A stretch of DNA of 5,980 nt from an uncultured Clostridia bacterium. GTDB lineage: Bacteria > Bacillota > Clostridia > Christensenellales > CAG-138. Under the pieces are notes generated by a model. The model made no database searches, was not told the DNA's origin, and worked only from the letters and a program-made list of their open reading frames with translations. The position numbers and the translations under genes were made by a program. Positions 1 to 5,527 of this stretch are shown piece by piece (position 1 is the first letter of the stretch; every line of letters starts with the position of its first letter). The stretch is taken from assembly GCA_937913075.1 (NCBI GenBank), contig CALEPU010000146.1, positions 1 to 5,980 of the forward strand, read 5' to 3'.

Positions 1-154
1 GATCGTAGTGATCGGCATGGGCGTGGCTGACGAAAACGAAGAGCTTTTTCTCCGGCGCGATGGAGGGCAGCTCTCCCTCGGCCCAGTCAAAGAGGCAGGC
101 CACGTCCTCCCATTCCGCCAGAAAACCGCTGTGCTTGATGTATGTGACACGCAT
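1..154 (-). CDS. MBL-fold metallo-hydrolase, N-terminal part (runs off left edge)
   Basis: The first 51 residues of a metallo-beta-lactamase-fold hydrolase are visible, and the rest lies beyond the window. The sequence shows a first beta strand (MRVTYIKHSGFL), a second segment (CLFDW), then KKLFVFVSHAHADHYD. The motif HxHxDH (H44, H46, D48, H49) is the zinc-binding signature that opens the active site in this superfamily. The N-terminal layout matches small UlaG-like MBL proteins of Clostridia, whose substrates are mostly unknown, so the reaction cannot be named. The ATG at 152-154 is preceded by a G-rich stretch that can act as a weak ribosome site, and a good sigma-70 promoter lies 29 bp upstream (183-211). 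It therefore seems to be transcribed separately from the glycosyltransferase operon. No signal peptide is seen, so a cytoplasmic location is likely. Family confidence is high; the specific function is unknown. Confidence 0.85.
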   Translation of the reverse strand, partial: MRVTYIKHSGFLAEWEDVACLFDWAEGELPSIAPEKKLFVFVSHAHADHYD

Positions 155-182
155 GACCCAGCCCCCCGAAAGCCGATGAAAC

Positions 183-211
183 ACTATATTATGTAAATCT
201 GTTTGTATCAA
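183..211 (-). promoter_or_regulatory. sigma-70 promoter of the MBL-fold gene
   Basis: Reading the minus strand, TTGATA (206-211) and TATAGT (183-188) are separated by exactly 17 bp, close to the vegetative consensus. The -10 box ends 28 bp before the ATG at 154, giving a leader of about 20 nt with a G-rich ribosome site. It lies just beyond the terminator at 266-296, as expected for an independent unit. The boxes are seen directly; activity is inferred. Confidence 0.6.
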
Positions 212-265
212 GTATAAGGGCGGACAGGGTTCGACAGCAAGTTACAGTTTTGTCTTTCTTCTGGG

Positions 266-296
266 AAAAAAAGGAAGCGCCATCGGGGCGCCCTCC
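266..296 (-). terminator. Rho-independent terminator of the glycosyltransferase operon
   Basis: On the minus strand, an arm GGAG-G-GCGCC pairs with GGCGC-TTCC around a 5-nt loop, giving nine base pairs (one a G-U) with one bulged G. It is followed immediately by seven T residues (A-run at 266-272 on the plus strand). This is a canonical intrinsic terminator. It lies about 190 nt after the stop codon of the GT2 gene and upstream of the promoter of the MBL-fold gene, so it most likely ends the glycosyltransferase transcript. Confidence 0.7.
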
Positions 297-347
297 GCAA
301 GGAAGGTACTTTGAGGCGGCAATCACCGGCTCAAAAGAATATGAAAT

Positions 348-372
348 CGGCGTGACCGCAGCGGTCACGCCG
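348..372. repeat. Perfect 12+1+12 palindrome, possible plus-strand or bidirectional terminator
   Basis: CGGCGTGACCGC and its exact reverse complement flank a single A. On the plus strand it is followed by GTTTTGTTTT, a fair terminator tail; on the minus strand the tail is ATTTCATATTCTTTT, which is poorer. No plus-strand gene is present to need it, so its role is unclear. Its core arms TGACCGC/GCGGTCA recur in the palindrome at 3756-3783. Confidence 0.6.
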
Positions 373-385
373 GTTTTGTTTTCCT

Positions 386-406
386 GGATTTTGTGGGGCA
401 AAATCC
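386..406. repeat. 8-bp stem-loop in the 3' region of the GT operon
   Basis: GGATTTTG and CAAAATCC form a perfect 8-bp stem around a TGGGG loop (plus strand). Neither side has a proper T-tract, so it is not a typical terminator. It would lie in the 3' untranslated part of the glycosyltransferase mRNA, where it could protect the end of the message, but that is inference. With the hairpins at 266-296 and 348-372 it accounts for most of the gene-free stretch 155-484. The remainder of that stretch (about 407-484 and 212-265) shows nothing I can identify. Confidence 0.5.
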
Positions 407-484
407 GATGCTCGTTAAACTGTAGACCACATTGAGAGCTGCGGGATGTTGTCCTTTTTTCCAACAATTATCTATGTACTATTT

Positions 485-1510
485 CTATAACAACGATTCT
501 GTTTCTGTTCTTAAACTCTTATACATATAATATAAGCGATACCAAAGACTCAACATTTGAAAATCGAAATGTTTTGTTGAGTTCATAACCAGTGAATTAT
601 AGGTTCTCCCTATAAAATCGGTGCGATTGGTAACATACGCCTTTTTCAGTTTTGCTTCTTTTAAAGGCGCGAAAGGGAACAATCCTTTGTCTCGTACTTC
701 TTTAATATATCGCTTTCTATCTTCTTTGATCGGTAGTTTTGCTATTTCCAGCATAGTCATTCTCAGAAAGAACATCACATCGTCCGCTGTATCGGTTTTT
801 TTGATTAATTGAGACTTGTATATGTCATAAAGGGTAGTCCCTGCTTTGATATATGACTTTAATCTCTTCCGCCTCGACAGCAATGTGTTTTGTTGCATAG
901 CAGACTCAGAATGCATCCTGTAAAAATAGCATACCTTTTCAAAGCTGACTGTACCATGCATGTATTCTCTGAATTGACATACCCAGACAATATCCTCACC
1001 ATAATCAATATCGACATCAAATTGGATTTTATGTTCTGTTATAACACTTCTCCTGTACAAGCTACACCAAATTCCCCTTCCGGGATTGTTTGAGGCGATT
1101 TGGCCACTTTCCTTTTGGGAACGCTCAGATGCAGTTAATGTGTCAGTAAAACAATATCGGGGAAATAGAATTCTGTCTACTTCCGGTGTGGCTAAACCTT
1201 TCAGTTCTGATAGAATGTTTTCTTGCACAAAATCATCTGCATCCACAAACCAGATCCAGTCTCCTACTGCAACCTCTAAGCCGAGGTTTCTCGCAGAACT
1301 CACCCCTCCATTTGGCTTGCTTATATGACGTATTGTCGTATGCGAAGAACAATACAGTTGAATTATTTGGTCACTATTATCAGTTGATCCGTCATTTACA
1401 CATATAACTTCATAATCACTAACTTGAATATTTTGAACGAGCAATGAATCCAGGCAGTCAGGCAAGAACTTGCTCATGTTATATACTGGAATAATTATGC
1501 TTAAGAACAT
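485..1510 (-). CDS. Glycosyltransferase family 2 (GT-A fold)
   Basis: This 341-residue protein is a family 2 glycosyltransferase that should move a sugar from a nucleotide-activated donor onto a growing surface glycan at the cytoplasmic face of the membrane. The sequence shows, in order, the N-terminal PVYN (8-11), the nucleotide-binding VNDGSTD (38-44), GGVSSARN (68-75), the metal-binding DAD of DADD (90-93) and a GED motif (171-173) where the catalytic base usually lies. A YFYR-H-S stretch (195-201) follows, common in EpsH/WfgS-like members. The C-terminal 130 residues are basic and variable, with no clear membrane helix. The ATG at 1508-1510 is preceded by AAGGAGA (1519-1525), 8 nt away, so the start is secure. 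It follows the GT-B-like gene by 19 bp and is clearly in its operon. Donor and acceptor sugars cannot be read from the sequence. Base composition is AT-rich, especially in the 3' third. Confidence 0.93.
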   Translation of the reverse strand: MFLSIIIPVYNMSKFLPDCLDSLLVQNIQVSDYEVICVNDGSTDNSDQIIQLYCSSHTTIRHISKPNGGVSSARNLGLEVAVGDWIWFVDADDFVQENILSELKGLATPEVDRILFPRYCFTDTLTASERSQKESGQIASNNPGRGIWCSLYRRSVITEHKIQFDVDIDYGEDIVWVCQFREYMHGTVSFEKVCYFYRMHSESAMQQNTLLSRRKRLKSYIKAGTTLYDIYKSQLIKKTDTADDVMFFLRMTMLEIAKLPIKEDRKRYIKEVRDKGLFPFAPLKEAKLKKAYVTNRTDFIGRTYNSLVMNSTKHFDFQMLSLWYRLYYMYKSLRTETESLL

Positions 1511-1529
1511 ACAATTGATCTCCTTGACT

Positions 1530-2609
1530 TTATCTTCTTGAAAGCGAAAAACCAGCTGCCGTCAATGCATTGAGCAGTTGCTTCCTCGGTTCAAGGAATT
1601 CTGTGTAATACTTGTAGTTTTCCCTTTTCATTTGGAAAAGCCTATCTGGATTTGAATAGAGTGATGCAACCTGTTCGCAACACATTTCTGGCGTCGTAAA
1701 TGCCAAGTAATTCTTTCCCTCCGCAAAGTCACCGGGTAGAACATATTCCAATGGTTCAGAAACAATCGCCCTTGAAGCAGCTACGTATTCTCCCATCTTC
1801 CACCCAATACTTTTGTGGAGTCCCATTGTCCCGATACATATATCACTTCGTTTCATTCGATTTAGATATGCTTTTTTTCTCACCACTGCCCTCGGTAAGA
1901 TGAGATCCGGGCATTCTTTCTCAGACAATGCATCTTCTATCATTCCGCCAAAAAAAGCGGTACCGAACTCTTTCTTTAGCTTACGCATAACTGCAATTCG
2001 AGTGCGATTGATGGCAGACCACTCATCTTTCATATACTGTCGATACAGATTAGTGTCTTCGGGCAGGGCTGGATCTATGCGGAGCCCGCTTGGGTTCCAA
2101 AGACGAGCCATAAAGAGAATGCTGATTCCTTTTTCCTTATTATCTGGGCAACCTTCAAAATAAGACGGCTCAAAACAACGCGAATAGCCACTCAAATACC
2201 TTAAATGATATTTCAAAAGAGCCATTTTATCAGTTGGTTTTAAGACTGGATTTCCATAGTAGGATGAATAGTAATTGAAGCCATAGGGCATAACCTTTGG
2301 ATTGTCTCGAAAAACTATAGGGGTAACGATACTTTCATGCTCGGAATAATCTCTGGCAAAATAGGCATTTATCCTGGAGAGATAAGAAATATTCTCCGGA
2401 TGACTGAGAACCCAGCGATCACCCATGTCGAAAGCAATACATTTACCCTCGGCCTCTGCTTCAACAACTTCAGCAAATGGAATCCTCCTTGGATTACCGG
2501 AGTTTTCAATCAGCTTCAATTGGATAATGCCATCTTGTTCCAACAAATGGAAGCTGGTGATTAACCTAGCTACAGCGTCTATTTTGGAAAAGTATACTTT
2601 GAACTCCAT
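1530..2609 (-). CDS. GT-B-like glycosyltransferase, divergent
   Basis: This 359-residue protein resembles poorly characterised glycosyltransferases found in exopolysaccharide or capsule loci. Residues 160-175 (GISILFMARLWNPSG) look like the first strand of a C-terminal Rossmann lobe. Residues 255-308 (SDICIGTMGLHKSIGWK, then GEYVAASRAIVSEPLEY and GDFAEGKNYLAF) match the donor-binding region of GT-B enzymes in layout, with E274 and E285 roughly where the E-x7-E type motif sits, although the spacing differs. The N-terminal 150 residues are not recognisable to me. No signal peptide or membrane helix is seen, so it is probably cytoplasmic or peripheral. The ATG at 2607-2609 has only a weak G-rich ribosome site (complement of 2614-2623). 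The GT2 gene follows after 19 bp, supporting a joint role in one glycan. Assignment to glycosyl transfer is likely; family number and specificity are not determinable by eye. Confidence 0.7.
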   Translation of the reverse strand: MEFKVYFSKIDAVARLITSFHLLEQDGIIQLKLIENSGNPRRIPFAEVVEAEAEGKCIAFDMGDRWVLSHPENISYLSRINAYFARDYSEHESIVTPIVFRDNPKVMPYGFNYYSSYYGNPVLKPTDKMALLKYHLRYLSGYSRCFEPSYFEGCPDNKEKGISILFMARLWNPSGLRIDPALPEDTNLYRQYMKDEWSAINRTRIAVMRKLKKEFGTAFFGGMIEDALSEKECPDLILPRAVVRKKAYLNRMKRSDICIGTMGLHKSIGWKMGEYVAASRAIVSEPLEYVLPGDFAEGKNYLAFTTPEMCCEQVASLYSNPDRLFQMKRENYKYYTEFLEPRKQLLNALTAAGFSLSRR

Positions 2610-2653
2610 CGTTCCACAACCCCACTAATGCTTTGTTAAGAAAAAATAGATAA

Positions 2654-2682
2654 ATCATTCTAAGCGTAGCGAGAAATGACAA
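2654..2682 (-). promoter_or_regulatory. Possible promoter of the glycosyltransferase operon
   Basis: On the minus strand, TTGTCA (2677-2682) is separated by 17 bp from AATGAT (2654-2659). The -35 is good; the -10 matches only four of six consensus positions. The region 2640-2760 is AT-rich and offers other weak combinations, so this is the best candidate rather than a firm call. The leader would be about 40 nt. Confidence 0.3.
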
Positions 2683-2752
2683 GATAAATATTGCAGAGGT
2701 TTATCTTTATTATTAAACAGCTTTGGAAAACAACATTTTTATTGTAGATTTA

Positions 2753-2869
2753 TTATTGATGTGTTATGTGCATTTCTTCTGCTGCAACTGTAAGGGAAGC
2801 AACTTCCTTACGAAGCGCCTCCCTCGCCTCGCTTTTTGATTTTTTACCTTTTACTTGCTTGCCAGCCAA
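2753..2869 (-). other. Coding-like short frame of 38 codons after DUF1858 (possible gene remnant or repeat element)
   Basis: In a frame other than that of DUF1858, the minus strand reads a smooth charged, helix-like peptide containing KSKSEAREALRKEVASLT and then VAAEEMHITHQ, ended by two TAA codons in a row. The only upstream initiation codon near it is TTG at 2867-2869, inside the end of DUF1858, with no ribosome site. The only ATG encodes the M near its end. Independent translation is therefore unlikely. Candidates are a remnant of a lost gene, or a dispersed intergenic element, since the palindrome 2790-2811 lies inside it. It is listed because its composition is unlike the random frames around it. 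Confidence 0.25.
2790..2811. repeat. Inverted repeat GTAAGG(G)AAG / CTTCCTTAC
   Basis: A 10-nt arm and a 9-nt arm pair over nine base pairs with one bulged G and a 3-nt loop. On the minus strand, which carries all genes here, no T-tract follows, so it is not a classical terminator for DUF1858. On the plus strand a second, weaker hairpin AAGCG/CGCTT (2813-2834) with a T-rich tail (2833-2845) follows. The rest of the gap 2610-2850 is AT-rich and contains only the weak promoter listed. Confidence 0.5.
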
Positions 2870-3051
2870 TCGTTTATGGTAGCGACGAGCTGATCGCAGT
2901 CGATGCCGTGAACGGCGCAGGCCTGCTCGAGGCTCTCGCCGCTTGCCATCATGCAGCCGAGGCAGTGCATACCGCTTGCCATCAGTATGTTCGCGATACC
3001 GCGATCTACCTCAAGAATGCTCTCGATAGTCATCTGCTTGTTTATCTCCAT
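2851..3051 (-). CDS. DUF1858 hybrid-cluster-associated redox disulfide protein
   Basis: This 66-residue cytoplasmic protein belongs to the DUF1858 family, also described as the hybrid cluster protein-associated redox disulfide domain. The diagnostic segment is GMHCLGCMMASGESLEQAC (27-45): C30 and C33 form a CxxC pair just after a helix that begins near MTIESILEVD, and a GESLEQA helix follows. Two more cysteines (C45, C52) are present. Family members occur alone or fused to other redox proteins in anaerobes and are thought to take part in thiol-disulfide or metal chemistry; no reaction is established. A longer frame with an upstream start (to 3111) exists, but the ATG at 3049-3051 has AAAGGAG (3060-3066) 8 nt upstream and matches the usual family length. 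The longer version would run through the promoter. The gene stands alone, 94 bp after the DUF4364 stop. Confidence 0.88.
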   Translation of the reverse strand: MEINKQMTIESILEVDRGIANILMASGMHCLGCMMASGESLEQACAVHGIDCDQLVATINDWLASK

Positions 3052-3059
3052 AGTATTGT

Positions 3060-3066
3060 CTCCTTT
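3060..3066 (-). promoter_or_regulatory. Ribosome binding site deciding the DUF1858 start
   Basis: AAAGGAG on the minus strand, 8 nt before the ATG at 3049-3051. It favours the 66-residue protein over the 86-residue frame that begins at 3111. Confidence 0.75.
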
Positions 3067-3082
3067 ACTGTTTGATGAGAGG

Positions 3083-3111
3083 ATTGTATAACTATTCTCT
3101 GCGGATTGCAA
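3083..3111 (-). promoter_or_regulatory. sigma-70 promoter of the DUF1858 gene
   Basis: TTGCAA (3106-3111) and TACAAT (3083-3088), read on the minus strand, are 17 bp apart, near consensus. The -10 ends 31 bp before the start codon, giving a leader of about 25 nt that contains the ribosome site. An 8-bp direct repeat AATCCGCA occurs at 3100-3107, partly overlapping the -35 box, and again 26 bp upstream at 3126-3133, which could be an operator. Confidence 0.65.
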
Positions 3112-3145
3112 GACTTTTTTGCCCGTGCGGATTTTATATTTTGGG

Positions 3146-3697
3146 TTAAGCCTCCGGCTCCCGCGTGAGCGTCAGCATAAGCTCGCGATAGAGGCTCTCG
3201 GCATTGTCAAGCCAATTCTGCCTCGCTCTCGAAGCGTATTCAGAGGTGGGCAGACGGAGCTTTACCTCGGCAAGAGCGCCTGTCGCATCGAGCAGCGACA
3301 ATACGGCCTCGTACCCGCCCGAGGGCAAAGGATCGAGCCTTGCAACAACGCTGTTGCTGCGCCGGAAGGCCTCGCGGTGCTCCTCGGCATAGGCGTCTAT
3401 CGCGTCCCGTTGAGACTTTGCAAGCTCGTTCATAAACAGCTCGCAGGTGGAACGCCCCTTTTCGGTGAGCTGCACAAGCTGCCTGCCGCCCGCCGGCACG
3501 CTGACAAGATACCCCTCCGCAGCAAGCTCGGTGTATATCTCGCCGAGCTCAAAAAACCTCGGTTCGCCGTTCTCCGAAAGCGCGGTGTAAAGCTGCTCCC
3601 AAGCGACAGGCGTGCGGAAGGCGCGCAAAACGTAGAGCGTCATAAGCTTTATTCTGTCATTCCCGCCCGAAAAAAACGCCAAGCGCATAACCTCCAT
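3146..3697 (-). CDS. DUF4364 family winged-helix protein
   Basis: This is a 183-residue protein of the DUF4364 family, found in Clostridia and presumed to be a small transcriptional regulator. Residues 14-85 form the family core: a first helix (RIKLMTLYVLRAF), a recognition-helix region (FFELGEIYTELAAEGYL, 48-64), then a wing with strands around LVSV and QLVQLTEKG, the last being the usual end of a winged-helix fold. The remainder is helix plus a strand-rich half (SVVARLDPLPSGGYEAVLSL) typical of the family. No DNA target or ligand is known to me. The reading frame stays open far upstream, but that part only mirrors OppA. Two starts are plausible, ATG at 3695-3697 or at 3686-3688 (180 residues). 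It has its own promoter, just after the OppA terminator. No terminator is seen before DUF1858, so some read-through into that gene is possible. Confidence 0.85.
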   Translation of the reverse strand: MEVMRLAFFSGGNDRIKLMTLYVLRAFRTPVAWEQLYTALSENGEPRFFELGEIYTELAAEGYLVSVPAGGRQLVQLTEKGRSTCELFMNELAKSQRDAIDAYAEEHREAFRRSNSVVARLDPLPSGGYEAVLSLLDATGALAEVKLRLPTSEYASRARQNWLDNAESLYRELMLTLTREPEA

Positions 3698-3712
3698 ATA
3701 GTCTTTAAGATT

Positions 3713-3721
3713 ATTATACCA
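3713..3721 (-). promoter_or_regulatory. Extended -10 promoter of the DUF4364 gene
   Basis: The minus strand reads TGGTATAAT, a perfect -10 box (3713-3718) with the TGn extension. At the right distance the -35 region offers only a poor match (TTTTAA), which is usual for extended -10 promoters. Transcription would start about 8 nt before the first ATG (3697), so the leader is extremely short. Confidence 0.6.
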
Positions 3722-3746
3722 CAGCCCGCCAAGGATTAAAAGAGGC

Positions 3747-3783
3747 AAAAACGAATGACCGCCGCGGATATCCGCGGCGGTCA
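3747..3783 (-). terminator. Rho-independent terminator ending the opp operon
   Basis: A perfect 28-bp palindrome (3756-3783, centre GATATC, arms TGACCGCCGCGGAT) is followed on the minus strand by TTCGTTTTTG. The stem is very GC-rich. It begins 26 bp after the oppA stop codon and precedes the DUF4364 promoter, so it separates the two transcription units. Its outer arms match those of the palindrome at 348-372. Confidence 0.85.
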
Positions 3784-3809
3784 CCGGTTTGGTCAAGCTG
3801 CAGTATAGA

Positions 3810-5498
3810 TTACTTAGCCGCCTTAGCGTACATGAAGAAGAAGTAACCCATGGTGGTGTAGCCGATGTTGGAAACACCGTTGTTGCAGTACATGTTGGTG
3901 TAGTAGTAGATGGGGCATACGGGGAAGCCGCCCTCACCGAAGAGGGTCTCCTCAGCCTCGTAAAGGGTAGCGTCGCGCTCTGCGCCGGCAGCCATAGCCT
4001 TGGCAGCGGAGATCTTGCCGTCGAAGGCGGGATCGCTGTAAAGACCGTAGTTGTAGGAGTTGCCGGAGACGAGCAGCTCGAGGTAGGTGATGGGATCGTT
4101 GTAATCCGCGATCCAGCCGAGACGTGCAACGCCGAAGGTGTGCTCGCCGAGGCCGGTGGTGTAGGTTGCCCACTCCTGGTTCTCAAGGGTGATCTTCATG
4201 CCGAGAACGGTCTGCCAATCCTGACCGCAGGCCTCGGCGATCGCCTTATGAGCGTCGGAGGTGTTGAAGTTGTAAACGACGGTGGTGTTGGGATCCCAAG
4301 CGCCCGCATCGACGGCCTCCTGATAGAGCTGCTTTGCAAGCGCGCAGCGGCCGGCATAGGTGGAGAGATCGGAGTCGGGATACATGCCCTGAAGGGTGTT
4401 GCAGATAGCGCCGAGCTCGGACTTGCCGAACGCGAAGTTGGTTCCGGTGGAATCAAGTATGCCGGAAGCAACAAAGCCGGTAGCGGGAGACTGACCCCCC
4501 TGGGTGACGTTGTTCACGATGTTCTCACGGTCAACGGAAAGGACCATGGCAGCACGAACACGCCAATCGGGGATCTTCTCGCAGTTGAGGTACAGATAAT
4601 AGGTGCCGACGTAGGGGTTGATGAAGCAGTCGCCGCTCTCGCGCAGGGAAGCTATCATATCGGTGGGGAAGCTCTCAATGAACTGATACTCGCCGCTCTG
4701 ATAGGAAGAGAGGATAGCGGTCTCGCTGTCGGAGAGCCACCAGGTGATGGACTTGGGACCGAGGTTTGCGAGGTCATAATACTTCTCGTTCTTCTCCATC
4801 TTGATGTAGCTGTCGTGTACCCACTCGGTGATCTTATAGGGGCCGTTTACTACGATGGTCTCGGGGTTGGTCCAGGTGGAGTTGCCCTCTACAACGTCCT
4901 CGCGGAGAGGTACGAGGGAAGCGAATGCGCACATCTCGAGGAAGTAGGTGCAGGGAGCTTCAAGGGTGATCTCGAGGGTCTTGTCGTCAAGGGCCTTAAT
5001 GCCGAGCTCGCTCTTATCCATCTCCTCCGCCTGAATGGCGGCGGCGTTTACAACGATGCCGTCGAGGAAGTAGCAGTAGTCGGCCGCATTGGCGGGATCG
5101 ACAAGGCGCTGCCAGGAGTATACCCAATCCTTGGCGGTGACAGGCTGACCGTCGGACCAGTAAATGTCATCGCGGAGGGTGAAGGTGTAGACCTTCTGGT
5201 CGTCGGATACGGTGTAGCTCTTCGCCTGACCGCAAACGACCTCGGTCGCCTTCATGTTGGGATCGTCCGCCGCGTTGGCGGAGGTGAGCTGGTACTTCAT
5301 CAGGTTCTCAAACTGATGCTGGGTATAGGTGGAACCGTCAACGGAGCTGACCAGCGAGGGGTCGATGGTTTCGGGCTCAGATGCTATGCAAACATTGATC
5401 TCGAAATCGCCGTTGGCGGTTTTACCGCCGTTGCCGCTGCAGGCGACCATAGCGATCACCATGCAAAGCGCCAGAAGCATTGCCATGACTTTTTTCAT
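3810..5498 (-). CDS. oppA: Oligopeptide ABC transporter substrate-binding lipoprotein
   Basis: This 562-residue protein is the extracellular peptide receptor of an Opp-type importer (SBP family 5). The N-terminus is a lipoprotein signal: KK, a hydrophobic stretch, then MVAC with the lipidated cysteine at C20, so the mature protein is anchored to the outer face of the membrane. Family marks include EPETIDPSL (41-49), WSDGQPVTAKDWVYSWQR (114-131), NGPYKITEW (218-226), RAAMVLSVDRENIV (315-328) and GWIADYNDP (461-469). In enteric OppA the aspartate of the equivalent ADYN motif (here D465) binds the peptide amino terminus. Length is close to the 540-residue norm. The ATG at 5496-5498 has AAGGAGG (5506-5512) 7 nt upstream. 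The gene follows oppF by 29 bp without a terminator and is the last gene of the operon. Oddity: twelve cysteines besides C20. Peptide length preference cannot be told. Confidence 0.95.
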   Translation of the reverse strand: MKKVMAMLLALCMVIAMVACSGNGGKTANGDFEINVCIASEPETIDPSLVSSVDGSTYTQHQFENLMKYQLTSANAADDPNMKATEVVCGQAKSYTVSDDQKVYTFTLRDDIYWSDGQPVTAKDWVYSWQRLVDPANAADYCYFLDGIVVNAAAIQAEEMDKSELGIKALDDKTLEITLEAPCTYFLEMCAFASLVPLREDVVEGNSTWTNPETIVVNGPYKITEWVHDSYIKMEKNEKYYDLANLGPKSITWWLSDSETAILSSYQSGEYQFIESFPTDMIASLRESGDCFINPYVGTYYLYLNCEKIPDWRVRAAMVLSVDRENIVNNVTQGGQSPATGFVASGILDSTGTNFAFGKSELGAICNTLQGMYPDSDLSTYAGRCALAKQLYQEAVDAGAWDPNTTVVYNFNTSDAHKAIAEACGQDWQTVLGMKITLENQEWATYTTGLGEHTFGVARLGWIADYNDPITYLELLVSGNSYNYGLYSDPAFDGKISAAKAMAAGAERDATLYEAEETLFGEGGFPVCPIYYYTNMYCNNGVSNIGYTTMGYFFFMYAKAAK

Positions 5499-5527
5499 TG
5501 TGTGTCCTCCTTGTGGTTTTGGTTGGT

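Noticed and set aside
219..240. GGTTCGA resembling a tRNA T-loop
   Set aside because: No matching T-stem, acceptor stem, D-arm or anticodon arm could be found around it.
189..467. 92-codon minus-strand and 61-codon plus-strand frames in the gene-free stretch
   Set aside because: Both run through three hairpins and a terminator, have no ribosome site and resemble no family. The shared peptide GVTAAVTP arises because a palindrome reads the same on both strands.
3052..3111. 20-residue N-terminal extension of DUF1858
   Set aside because: It would start inside the -35 box of the promoter, and the internal ATG has a strong, well-spaced ribosome site and gives the normal family length.
3119..3739. 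206-codon plus-strand frame over the DUF4364 gene
   Set aside because: Antisense shadow. The minus strand has family-like winged-helix sequence and its own promoter; the plus-strand protein shows no domain.
3698..4186. Upstream extension of the DUF4364 frame to a 346-residue protein
   Set aside because: The extra N-terminus is a serine, proline, threonine-rich out-of-frame reading of oppA, crosses the opp terminator and lies upstream of the DUF4364 promoter.
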